DNA from: Flavobacteriales bacterium UBA2426
GTDB taxonomy: Bacteria; Bacteroidota; Bacteroidia; Flavobacteriales_F; PHOS-HE28
DNA length: 16,719 nt
Assembly: GCA_002342985.1 (NCBI GenBank)
Contig: DDRC01000216.1
Coordinates: forward strand, 1 to 16,719
Direction: 5' to 3'
Shown here: piece after piece, positions 8,158-14,053 of the stretch
Numbering within the stretch: position 1 is the first letter of the stretch
Layout: each line of letters opens with the position of its first letter
The notes under the pieces: model-generated
What the model saw: only the letters and a program-made list of their open reading frames with translations
Databases searched by the model: none
What the model was told of the DNA's origin: nothing
Made by a program: the position numbers and the translations under genes

Positions 8158-8174
8158 GTGGGAGATCGTGGGCA
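8158..8174 (+). promoter_or_regulatory. Second MraZ-box-like repeat pair, plus-strand orientation
   Basis: GTGGGAGATCGTGGGCA has the same GTGGGA-N4-GTGGGCA pattern as the core of the mraZ-proximal box at 8037-8053, but points towards the hydrolase gene. About 19 nt downstream is TACTTCCG (8194-8201), a weak -7-like element. It could be a second MraZ site acting on a divergent transcript or by looping. Function is inferred from pattern only. Confidence 0.45.
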
Positions 8175-8193
8175 TTGTTAACAACAGATCTCC
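8161..8193. repeat. Nested palindrome in the mraZ upstream region
   Basis: GGAGATC (8161-8167) and its exact reverse complement GATCTCC (8187-8193) flank a perfect 10-bp palindrome TTGTTAACAA (8175-8184). The left arm overlaps the second MraZ-like box. It may be an operator or hairpin. No T-run follows, so it is not a typical terminator. Confidence 0.6.
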
Positions 8194-8414
8194 TACTTCC
8201 GCCTTCAACCTTTACCGCTCACCCACCTATCATCTCACTGGTTATGAGGGCTATCCAGAGCAACAGCTCAGAGGAGCCTCTGCCAAGCATCCCGGCCCCT
8301 CCGCCGTGATCGGCCCCGCACCGTTGGCGCCATGGCCCGCTGCCGCCACGGTGCCGCCCCCCCTCCCATCGCCCTTCCTCGGCGCCGGCTTGGACCAGCT
8401 TTTCCGCGCTCCCC

Positions 8415-8422
8415 TACATTTG
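8415..8422 (+). promoter_or_regulatory. Putative -7 element for the hydrolase-engB genes
   Basis: TACATTTG is an exact match to the Bacteroidota TAnnTTTG -7 consensus. It ends 10 nt before the hydrolase ATG, so the transcript would have a leader of only about 5 nt. A TTGG at 8390-8393 could serve as -33, with spacing slightly longer than usual. Confidence 0.55.
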
Positions 8423-8432
8423 GTCGCACACC

Positions 8433-9194
8433 ATGCCGCACGCACTCAAGCAGGAAGGCGAGTTCCACTACCTCGAAGCCGGTGAAGGGCCGCCGATCGT
8501 GCTGCTCCACGGCCTGTTCGGCGCCCTGAGCAACTTCCAGCCGCTCTTCGACCACTTCACCGCGCGTTACCGGGTGCTGGTGCCCATGCTGCCGCTCTAC
8601 ACGCTGCCGATGCTGAACACCAACGTGCCGGCACTGGCGGATTTCCTCGACCGCTTCCTGCGGCACAAGGGGCTGGAGCGCGTGAACCTGCTGGGCAATT
8701 CACTTGGAGGCCATGTGGCGCTCATCTATTGTACCAAGCACGCCGAACGCGTGCGGACCCTTACCCTCACCGGCAGCAGCGGGCTCTACGAGAACGCATT
8801 CGGAGGCAGCTTCCCCCGGCGCGAGGACAAGGAGTACCTGCGCAAGAAGATCGCCCTCACCTTCCATGACCCCAGGCACGTGACCGATGAGCTCGTGGAG
8901 GAGTGCTACGTGACGGTGAACGACAAGGCCAAGCTCATCCGCATCCTCTCACTGGCCAAGAGCGCCATCCGCCACAACATGGCCAAGGAGATCCCGAAGA
9001 TGGCCATGCCCGTGCTCCTCATCTGGGGACGGCAGGACACCATCACGCCGCCGGAGGTGGCCGATGAGTTCCACAGCCTTTTCCCCAGGAGCGAGCTCCA
9101 TTGGATCGACGGCTGCGGCCATGCGCCCATGATGGAGCACCCCGAGGAATTCAACAGGATCCTGGAGGGCTGGCTGGCCAGGACCCTGGCATGA
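8433..9194 (+). CDS. Alpha/beta-fold hydrolase
   Basis: Predicted cytoplasmic alpha/beta hydrolase of 253 residues with no signal peptide. It has the oxyanion-loop HGLFG (26-30), the nucleophile elbow GNSLGG (88-93, S90), an acid in GRQDTITPP (D202) and the catalytic histidine in GCGHAPMMEHP (H230), so a complete Ser-Asp-His triad is present. A cap region lies at about 115-185. Substrate cannot be told from sequence; related proteins include esterases and C-C bond hydrolases. It is the first gene rightwards from the mraZ control region and is followed 75 nt later by engB, with which it may be co-transcribed. A hydrolase next to engB and mraZ is a neighbourhood I recall from other Bacteroidota. 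Confidence 0.9.
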   Translation: MPHALKQEGEFHYLEAGEGPPIVLLHGLFGALSNFQPLFDHFTARYRVLVPMLPLYTLPMLNTNVPALADFLDRFLRHKGLERVNLLGNSLGGHVALIYCTKHAERVRTLTLTGSSGLYENAFGGSFPRREDKEYLRKKIALTFHDPRHVTDELVEECYVTVNDKAKLIRILSLAKSAIRHNMAKEIPKMAMPVLLIWGRQDTITPPEVADEFHSLFPRSELHWIDGCGHAPMMEHPEEFNRILEGWLARTLA

Positions 9195-9269
9195 TGCCCT
9201 GCCGAGCTTCAGGGCCGGAAGGTCTGCCGCGCACAGCGGCATGAGGCGCCTCCAACGAACCCCAGCGGC

Positions 9270-9911
9270 ATGAAATCCCTAAGGGCCGAGCACCTCACCA
9301 GCGGACGCGAGGCGAAGCATTGGGCGCCGCCAATGCTGCCCGAATATGCCTTCATAGGCCGCAGCAACGTGGGCAAGAGCTCTCTGATCAACATGCTCTG
9401 CGCCATCCGGAAGCTGGCGCGCGTGAGCAACACCCCGGGCCGCACGCGGAACGTGGAGCACTTCCGGGTTGAGGGCACCCTTACCAGCGACCGGCCATGG
9501 ATGCTCGCCGACCTTCCCGGTTACGGCTTCGCCAAGGCCAGCAAGGCCGACCGCGCGGTATGGGAGCGCATGATCCATACCTACCTGCTGAAGCGCGAGA
9601 ACCTGCAATGCGTGTTCCTGCTCATCGACTCGCGGCTCGAGCCGCAGGACAATGACCTCGGCATGGTGCAGTGGCTCGGCGAGCGGGGCATCCCCTTCTG
9701 CATCGTCTTCACCAAGGCCGATAAGCTCTCGCCCCCCAAGGTGCAGGCCAGCATCGCGCGCTTCCGGCGCAAGCTGCTGGAGACCTGGGAGACCCTGCCG
9801 CCCATGCACACCACCAGCACCGCGACCGGAGAAGGTCGCGAAGGGATCCTGGCCTTCATCGAAGAGGTGAATGCGCGATGGGAAGGCCGGTGGCCGCAGG
9901 GCGCTCAATGA
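9270..9911 (+). CDS. engB: Ribosome-biogenesis GTPase EngB (YihA/YsxC)
   Basis: Small P-loop GTPase needed for late large-subunit ribosome assembly. The 213-residue protein has G1 GRSNVGKSS (30-38), an SNTPGRTRN switch segment (G2 region, about 53-61), G3 DLPGYGFAK and G4 TKADK, followed by a TTSTATGEG segment in the G5 region. The N-terminus MKSLRAEHLTSGREAKHWAP, followed by the LPEYAFIGRSNVGKS segment, supports the start at 9270. There is no obvious ribosome-binding purine box, as is common in Bacteroidota. It converges with gldC across a 60-nt gap. Complete, high confidence. Confidence 0.97.
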   Translation: MKSLRAEHLTSGREAKHWAPPMLPEYAFIGRSNVGKSSLINMLCAIRKLARVSNTPGRTRNVEHFRVEGTLTSDRPWMLADLPGYGFAKASKADRAVWERMIHTYLLKRENLQCVFLLIDSRLEPQDNDLGMVQWLGERGIPFCIVFTKADKLSPPKVQASIARFRRKLLETWETLPPMHTTSTATGEGREGILAFIEEVNARWEGRWPQGAQ

Positions 9912-9930
9912 TCATGCGCCGGCGCTCCGC

Positions 9931-9973
9931 CTGCCGCTTGAAGGCAGCCGGCCCCGAGCCCCTGCGCAGGCTC
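9931..9973. terminator. Weak hairpins between convergent engB and gldC
   Basis: Two short inverted repeats lie in the 60-nt convergent gap: CTGCC/GGCAG (9931-9935 with 9943-9947) and GAGCC/GGCTC (9956-9960 with 9969-9973) around a palindromic CCTGCGCAGG. Neither has a T-run, so any terminator function for engB or gldC is tentative. Confidence 0.25.
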
Positions 9974-10301
9974 AGCCCTTCAGCCCCGGCAGCATGTGCT
10001 CGGCGAAATACGCCGCGAAGTCGCGCATCTGGGCAGCCATCCTGCCCTCGCCCGTCGCCCGCTCGAAGGTGTCGGCCATCGTGAGGATGTTCTGATGGAA
10101 GAAGGCTTTCATCTCCTCCACGGTCATCTCCTTCGTCCACAGATCGATGCGCAGCGTGTTGCGCTCCTGCTCGTCCCAGATGGAGAGGAGCACGGCCTTG
10201 CTCGCGCTCTGCGTTCCGCCGTCCTCGGCCGTCCAATCGATCCGCTCGGGGACGCGATTGTCATCGAGGGTGACGCGCAGGGTGATGTCAGAGGTCTTCA
10301 T
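9972..10301 (-). CDS. gldC: Gliding motility protein GldC
   Basis: A 109-residue soluble protein without signal peptide. It matches the GldC pattern known from Flavobacterium: a VTLDDNRVPERIDW start region, WTAEDGGTQ, LRIDLWTKEMTVEEMKAFFHQ, an FERATGEGRMAAQM segment and a DFAAYFAEHM tail. GldC accompanies GldB; in F. johnsoniae its loss weakens but does not abolish gliding. It lies downstream of gldB on the same strand with a 74-nt gap, forming a gldB-gldC unit. The biochemical role is not established. High confidence from the distinctive central motif and the gldB neighbour. Confidence 0.92.
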   Translation of the reverse strand: MKTSDITLRVTLDDNRVPERIDWTAEDGGTQSASKAVLLSIWDEQERNTLRIDLWTKEMTVEEMKAFFHQNILTMADTFERATGEGRMAAQMRDFAAYFAEHMLPGLKG

Positions 10302-10375
10302 GGGGAGGGATGCGTTGGGTTGTGCTTGCGGCGCAGCCGGGCCACGATTGGCTGGTGATTGTGCGCCAGTTCGGC

Positions 10376-11416
10376 CTATCGCGGTTTGTAGGCCTTGAGG
10401 ACAGCCCGCGGATCGTCAATGGCGAAGAGCTGCGGGTAAGTGGTGCCGGGGTGCTCCTTGAGGTAGGCCTGCACCATGCGCAGCCCTATCCATTCCCCCA
10501 GGTGGCCCGGGCTCTCGCGCGGCATGCCGTTGGTGAAGGGCCCGTCGTTCATCCAACGGCCGATGTCCTCGCCCTTGCGGCTGTAGAGCTGGTCCTTGCC
10601 CACCAGCTCCTTCCAGATCGCGTACTCGTTGGCCTCGCACCAGGCCAGCTGCTCGGGGCTGAAGGCGAGCTTGCGGTGCGCCGGGGTCTCGGGGAGCAGC
10701 GCATCGAGCAGGGCCATCACCTTCCCGGTCTCCACCAGGTTGCTCAGCAGGTCGCCCCCGCTGACATCGCGCGTGTAGTGCACGAGCAGCCAGCCCTTCA
10801 CTGCGCTGGGCACGAGCATTTCCGGTTCCATGCGGCTCTTCACGTAGTGCGGGAAGGCTTCCGGCGCCAGGTAGCCGATGACGCGGTGCCCCTTGCCGAT
10901 GAACCATTCCACGCCCACGCCCAGCACGCTGTCCGTGGGGAAGATGCCGTAATTGTACCCCGAGTTGAACGCCACCACGCGCGGGGTGAGGCTGTCCGGG
11001 AAGAGGCCTTTGAGACGGGTGAATGCCAGCGATAGCTGCACGCGCTGCGGCTCCAGGTCGCCGAGCACGCTATCCACCGCCTGCTGCGCATCGCGCCAAT
11101 CGGGGTCGAGCACGAAGCGGTGCAGCACCATCGGCAGCCGGGGATCGCCGATCGGAGCGCCCTGCAGGATGTCCTCGATGTAGATGCGGTAGAACTCGCC
11201 GTACTGTGCGTAGGCCTTCAGGCTGGTGGCCGCCATGCTGTCCGGCGGGGCATGGAAGAGGTCCTGGTCGAGCCGCTCGATGCGGATCTCCACGGGCTCC
11301 GCCTCCGGGACAGGCGGTCCGTCGGGGCCGCCGCAGGCCGGCAGGGCGAGGGCGGCAATGATCAGCACGGTATTCGCTGGGCGCAGGAACCGCTCTTTAC
11401 TTTCGCACTCGAACAT
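10376..11416 (-). CDS. gldB: Gliding motility lipoprotein GldB
   Basis: Envelope lipoprotein of 346 residues required for gliding in Flavobacterium. From the ATG at 11416 the N-terminus MFECESKERFLRPANTVLII leads into AALALPACGG, a lipoprotein signal with lipobox LPAC and lipidated C28. The open frame extends upstream to 11593, but those residues overlap the divergent outer-membrane gene and lack a signal, so the internal start is preferred. Family-like segments include EIRIERLDQDLF, VAFNSGYNYGIFPTDSVLG, VEWFIGKGHRVI and GEWIGLRMVQAYLKEHP. GldB homologues also occur in non-gliding Bacteroidota, so gliding itself cannot be concluded. Its start codon is only 13 nt from that of the divergent gene. 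Confidence 0.9.
   Translation of the reverse strand: MFECESKERFLRPANTVLIIAALALPACGGPDGPPVPEAEPVEIRIERLDQDLFHAPPDSMAATSLKAYAQYGEFYRIYIEDILQGAPIGDPRLPMVLHRFVLDPDWRDAQQAVDSVLGDLEPQRVQLSLAFTRLKGLFPDSLTPRVVAFNSGYNYGIFPTDSVLGVGVEWFIGKGHRVIGYLAPEAFPHYVKSRMEPEMLVPSAVKGWLLVHYTRDVSGGDLLSNLVETGKVMALLDALLPETPAHRKLAFSPEQLAWCEANEYAIWKELVGKDQLYSRKGEDIGRWMNDGPFTNGMPRESPGHLGEWIGLRMVQAYLKEHPGTTYPQLFAIDDPRAVLKAYKPR
11398..11405 (+). promoter_or_regulatory. Putative -7 element for the outer-membrane protein gene
   Basis: TACTTTCG lies 24 nt before the ATG at 11430, inside the first codons of gldB. The octamer, the following C and the spacing are the same as at mraZ. No clear -33 TTG is seen at the expected place. 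Confidence 0.42.
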
Positions 11417-11422
11417 CGAGCC

Positions 11423-11430
11423 CAAACCTA
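11423..11430 (-). promoter_or_regulatory. Putative -7 element for gldB
   Basis: The minus strand reads TAGGTTTG, an exact TAnnTTTG match, ending 6 nt before the gldB ATG at 11416. The mRNA would be leaderless or nearly so. The element shares its outermost base with the start codon of the divergent gene. A -33 element is not evident. Confidence 0.42.
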
Positions 11431-12161
11431 TGAAGACCGCAACGTCCCGCATCGGAGGGAAGGCCATTGCCGCCCTCGCCATTGCCCTGATGGGCGTTCT
11501 CTCCACCCAGGCGCAGGACGACGTGGGCGTCCGCTTCGGCCTGAAGCTGAGCCCCAACATGGGCTGGGTGAACCCCGATAGCAAGAACATCAAGGCCGGC
11601 GGTGCAGGCTTGGGCTACACCTTCGGCCTGCTCCTCGAGCTGCCCATCGGCACCACCGGCAATTACCGGTTCGCCACGGGCCTCAACCTGAACAACATGG
11701 TGGCGAAGTGGCAGCAGGACTTCGAGTACTTCGATGCCCCGGGCGGGCCGAAGAAGCTGAAGGAGCTTGAGACGGACGTGAAGCTGCAGTACATCGAGCT
11801 GCCGCTCACCATCAAGCTCATGACCAACGAGATCGGCTACATGCGGTACTACGCGGTGGTGGGTGCCGGCAATGCCTTCAATATCCGCGCACGGGCCGAT
11901 TACGTGGTGCCGCAGTACTACGCGAATGCCCCCACCCTGGTCGAGAAGTTCGAGGAGGTGACGGACGAGAACCTCCAAGACGACATCGCGCTCTACAAGG
12001 CCTCGCTCATCGTGGGCGCCGGCCTGGAGTACAACTTCAGCGGCAACACCAGCCTGGTGACGGGCATAACCTATAACAACGGGTTCACCAACATACTCGA
12101 TGTGGATGGCGTGAAGGCACGCGCGCACTACCTCGAGCTCACCGTGGGCGTCTTCTTCTGA
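11430..12161 (+). CDS. Outer-membrane beta-barrel protein (PorT-like porin family)
   Basis: A 243-residue exported protein. The signal peptide covers about residues 1-29 (basic MKTATSRIGGK, a hydrophobic AIAALAIALMG core, and a cleavage region near STQAQ). The mature part has alternating hydrophobic strands beginning GVRFGLKLSPNMGW, then FGLLLELPIG, YRFATGLNL, LQYIELPLTIKL, MRYYAVVGAG, ASLIVGAGLEYNF and the terminal HYLELTVGVFF ending in phenylalanine, the usual outer-membrane insertion signal. The LQYIELPL motif is typical of the broad OMP beta-barrel family often labelled PorT-like. Whether it is the true type IX secretion PorT cannot be decided here. It is followed by a strong terminator and sits between gldB and nadE. 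Confidence 0.85.
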   Translation: MKTATSRIGGKAIAALAIALMGVLSTQAQDDVGVRFGLKLSPNMGWVNPDSKNIKAGGAGLGYTFGLLLELPIGTTGNYRFATGLNLNNMVAKWQQDFEYFDAPGGPKKLKELETDVKLQYIELPLTIKLMTNEIGYMRYYAVVGAGNAFNIRARADYVVPQYYANAPTLVEKFEEVTDENLQDDIALYKASLIVGAGLEYNFSGNTSLVTGITYNNGFTNILDVDGVKARAHYLELTVGVFF

Positions 12162-12182
12162 GCCCGCCGATACGGATTCGGG

Positions 12183-12210
12183 AAGCCCTGCCGAACTTGG
12201 CAGGGCTTTT
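12183..12210 (+). terminator. Rho-independent terminator after the outer-membrane protein gene
   Basis: A perfect 10-bp stem, AAGCCCTGCC (12183-12192) and GGCAGGGCTT (12199-12208), with a 6-nt loop, ends in TTTT (12207-12210). It begins 21 nt after the stop of the beta-barrel gene and ends 13 nt before nadE. Confidence 0.88.
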
Positions 12211-12223
12211 CCATTGCTACGCT

Positions 12224-13021
12224 ATGCAGACAGCACGCATCATCGACCACATCACCGACTGGCTCCGCTCCTATTGCGGGCGCAACGGCCAGCGTGGCTT
12301 CGTCATCGGTATCAGCGGCGGCATCGACAGCGCCGTGACCAGTGCGCTCTGCGCCCGCACCGGCCTGCCCACGCTCTGCGTGGAGATGCCCATCCACCAG
12401 GCCTTCAGCCAGGTGCAGCGCGCGCAGGACCACATCGCGTGGCTGCGCCAGCGGCACCCCAACGTGCAGGTGGAGGTGGTGAAGCTCACCCCCGTCTTCG
12501 ACCAGCTGGTGGCCGCCTTCCCCAAGCCCGACGGCGACCACCAGCTGCAGCTGTCGCTCGCCAACACCAGGGCGCGGCTGAGGATGACCACGCTATACTA
12601 CTTCGCCGGCCTGCTCCGCTTCCTGGTTGCGGGAACCGGCAACAAGGTGGAGGACTTCGGCATCGGCTTCTTCACCAAGTACGGTGATGGCGGGGTGGAC
12701 CTGTCGCCCATCGCCGACCTCACCAAGACCGAGGTGTACGCCGTGGCGCGCGAGCTGGGCATCATCGAGAGCATCCTGCAGGCCAAGCCCACCGATGGCC
12801 TCTGGGGCGACGACCGCAGCGACGAGGACCAGATCGGCGCGAGCTATCCGGAGCTGGAATGGGCCATGGACCTGCGCGAGCGCGGCCTTGAGGCGGAGGC
12901 GCTCGGGCTCACGCCCCGGCAGCGCGAGGTGCTCGCCATCTTCGATCGGCGGCAGGCGGCCAACGCGCACAAGATGACGCTGCCCCCGGTGTGCGCGATA
13001 CCCGCGGAACTGAAGCGCTGA
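12224..13021 (+). CDS. nadE: NH3-dependent NAD+ synthetase (NadE)
   Basis: Catalyses ATP-dependent amidation of nicotinic acid adenine dinucleotide to NAD+, the last step of NAD synthesis. The 265-residue protein consists of the synthetase domain only, without the N-terminal nitrilase domain of glutamine-dependent enzymes, so ammonia is the likely nitrogen donor. Motifs: ATP-pyrophosphatase loop SGGIDSA (31-37), NTRARLRM (114-121), GTGNKVEDFGIGFFTKYGDG (137-156), the following GVDLSPIADLTKTEVY, and PTDGLWGDDRSDEDQIG (189-205). I start at the ATG at 12224; upstream is the terminator hairpin. It converges with korB, leaving only 3 nt between stop codons. Confidence 0.96.
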   Translation: MQTARIIDHITDWLRSYCGRNGQRGFVIGISGGIDSAVTSALCARTGLPTLCVEMPIHQAFSQVQRAQDHIAWLRQRHPNVQVEVVKLTPVFDQLVAAFPKPDGDHQLQLSLANTRARLRMTTLYYFAGLLRFLVAGTGNKVEDFGIGFFTKYGDGGVDLSPIADLTKTEVYAVARELGIIESILQAKPTDGLWGDDRSDEDQIGASYPELEWAMDLRERGLEAEALGLTPRQREVLAIFDRRQAANAHKMTLPPVCAIPAELKR

Positions 13022-13024
13022 GCG

Positions 13025-14053
13025 CTACGCAATGGTCCAGGTGTGCTCGCCCTTGAGCAGCGCGTCCAGGTCGCCTGTGCCCTTCACCTCCTTCGCGCGC
13101 CTCACCTGAGCCTGCAGCTTCTCCTCGTGCGTGGGGCGGTCGGCCACATAGAACACGCCGAAGGGGCGCGGGAAGGCGCCCTCATGGCGCGGGTCCTCGA
13201 AGAGGCGCACGAGGATGGAAGCCTTGAAGTTGTCTCGCTCATCGTGGATCCAGCAGTCGTTGGGCGAGAAGTCCGGGCCGATGTCGATCACGCGCGGCCT
13301 CATGTCCTTGATGCAGATGCCCTTGGTGCCGCCTGCGAAGGTGAGCGGCTTGCCGTGCTCCACGAAGAGCGTATGCGTCGGCTTGCTGGCCTTCTCCGTG
13401 AAGACCTCGAAGGCGCCGTCGTTGAATACGTTGCAGTTCTGGTAGATCTCCACGAGCGAGGTGCCGCGATGCGCATCAGCGCGGGCGAGCACCTCGCGCA
13501 TGTGCTTCGGGTCGCGGTCCATGCTGCGGGCGATGAAGGTGCCATCGGATCCCTTCACCAGCGCGAGCGGGTTGAATGGATGATCGGTGCTGCCCATCGG
13601 CGTGCTGCGCGTCACGGCTCCTTCGGGCGAGGTGGGCGAGTACTGGCCCTTGGTGAGGCCGTAGATCTCATTGTTGAAGAGCAGCACGTTCACATCCACG
13701 TTGCGGCGCAGCAGATGGATGATATGGTTGCCGCCGATGCTGAGCGCGTCGCCGTCGCCCGTGATCATCCATACGCTGAGATCGGGGCGCACGGTGCGCA
13801 GGCCGCTCACGATGGCCGGCGCGCGTCCGTGGATGCCGTGCAGGCCATAGGTATCCAGGTAGTATGGGAAGCGCGAGCTGCAGCCGATGCCGCTGATGAA
13901 GACCACCTCTTCCTTCTTCCTGCCGCTCTGCTCCAGCAGCGTCTGCACCTGCTTCAGGATGCTGTAGTCGCCGCAGCCGGGACACCAGCGCACCTCCTGG
14001 TCGCTCGCGAAATCCACCTTCTCCGCGGGCGCGGATCCATTCACGGCGCTCAT
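13025..14053 (-). CDS. korB: 2-oxoacid:ferredoxin oxidoreductase, beta subunit (2-oxoglutarate type)
   Basis: Thiamine-diphosphate and [4Fe-4S]-binding subunit of the enzyme that oxidatively decarboxylates a 2-oxoacid, probably 2-oxoglutarate, to acyl-CoA with ferredoxin as acceptor. The 342-residue protein shows WCPGCGDYS (C24, C27), GIGCSSRFPYY (C58) and YQNCNVFND (C207) as likely cluster ligands. The thiamine-diphosphate motif runs from GDGDALSIGGNH (99-110) to NNEIYGLTKGQYSPTS (127-142). The start overlaps the korA stop by ATGA. Substrate is inferred from similarity to two-subunit KorAB of Bacteroidota; pyruvate or branched-chain acids are possible. No separate ferredoxin-like delta subunit gene is adjacent. 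Confidence 0.93.
   Translation of the reverse strand: MSAVNGSAPAEKVDFASDQEVRWCPGCGDYSILKQVQTLLEQSGRKKEEVVFISGIGCSSRFPYYLDTYGLHGIHGRAPAIVSGLRTVRPDLSVWMITGDGDALSIGGNHIIHLLRRNVDVNVLLFNNEIYGLTKGQYSPTSPEGAVTRSTPMGSTDHPFNPLALVKGSDGTFIARSMDRDPKHMREVLARADAHRGTSLVEIYQNCNVFNDGAFEVFTEKASKPTHTLFVEHGKPLTFAGGTKGICIKDMRPRVIDIGPDFSPNDCWIHDERDNFKASILVRLFEDPRHEGAFPRPFGVFYVADRPTHEEKLQAQVRRAKEVKGTGDLDALLKGEHTWTIA

Larger units (their letters stand above)
7996..8432. other. Non-coding control region between mraZ and the divergent hydrolase gene
   Basis: No convincing gene lies here. The part at 8041-8220 is about 47% GC, clearly lower than the surrounding coding DNA. It holds the mraZ promoter element, TGGG-repeat pairs on both strands, a nested palindrome at 8161-8193, and DnaA-box-like words on the minus strand: TTTTGCACA (8103-8111) and TTATCAACA (8077-8085). 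The part at 8270-8410 is GC- and C-rich with no recognised signal. A promoter element for the hydrolase gene lies at 8415-8422. A 21-codon frame starts at 8244 but has no support. Confidence 0.75.

Noticed and set aside
8244..8309. Possible 21-residue leader peptide upstream of the hydrolase gene
   Set aside because: No ribosome-binding site, no family, ordinary chance length, and a better promoter for the hydrolase lies downstream of it.
8268..8666. 132-codon minus-strand frame overlapping the hydrolase start
   Set aside because: Overlaps a well-supported plus-strand gene and its promoter; composition is shadow-like with no signal.
9197..9217. Small CCCTG/CAGGG hairpin after the hydrolase gene as a terminator
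   Set aside because: Five-bp stem without a T-run; hydrolase and engB are more likely to be co-transcribed.
11417..11593. Longer GldB N-terminus
   Set aside because: It would hide the lipoprotein signal behind 59 residues and overlap the divergent outer-membrane protein gene.
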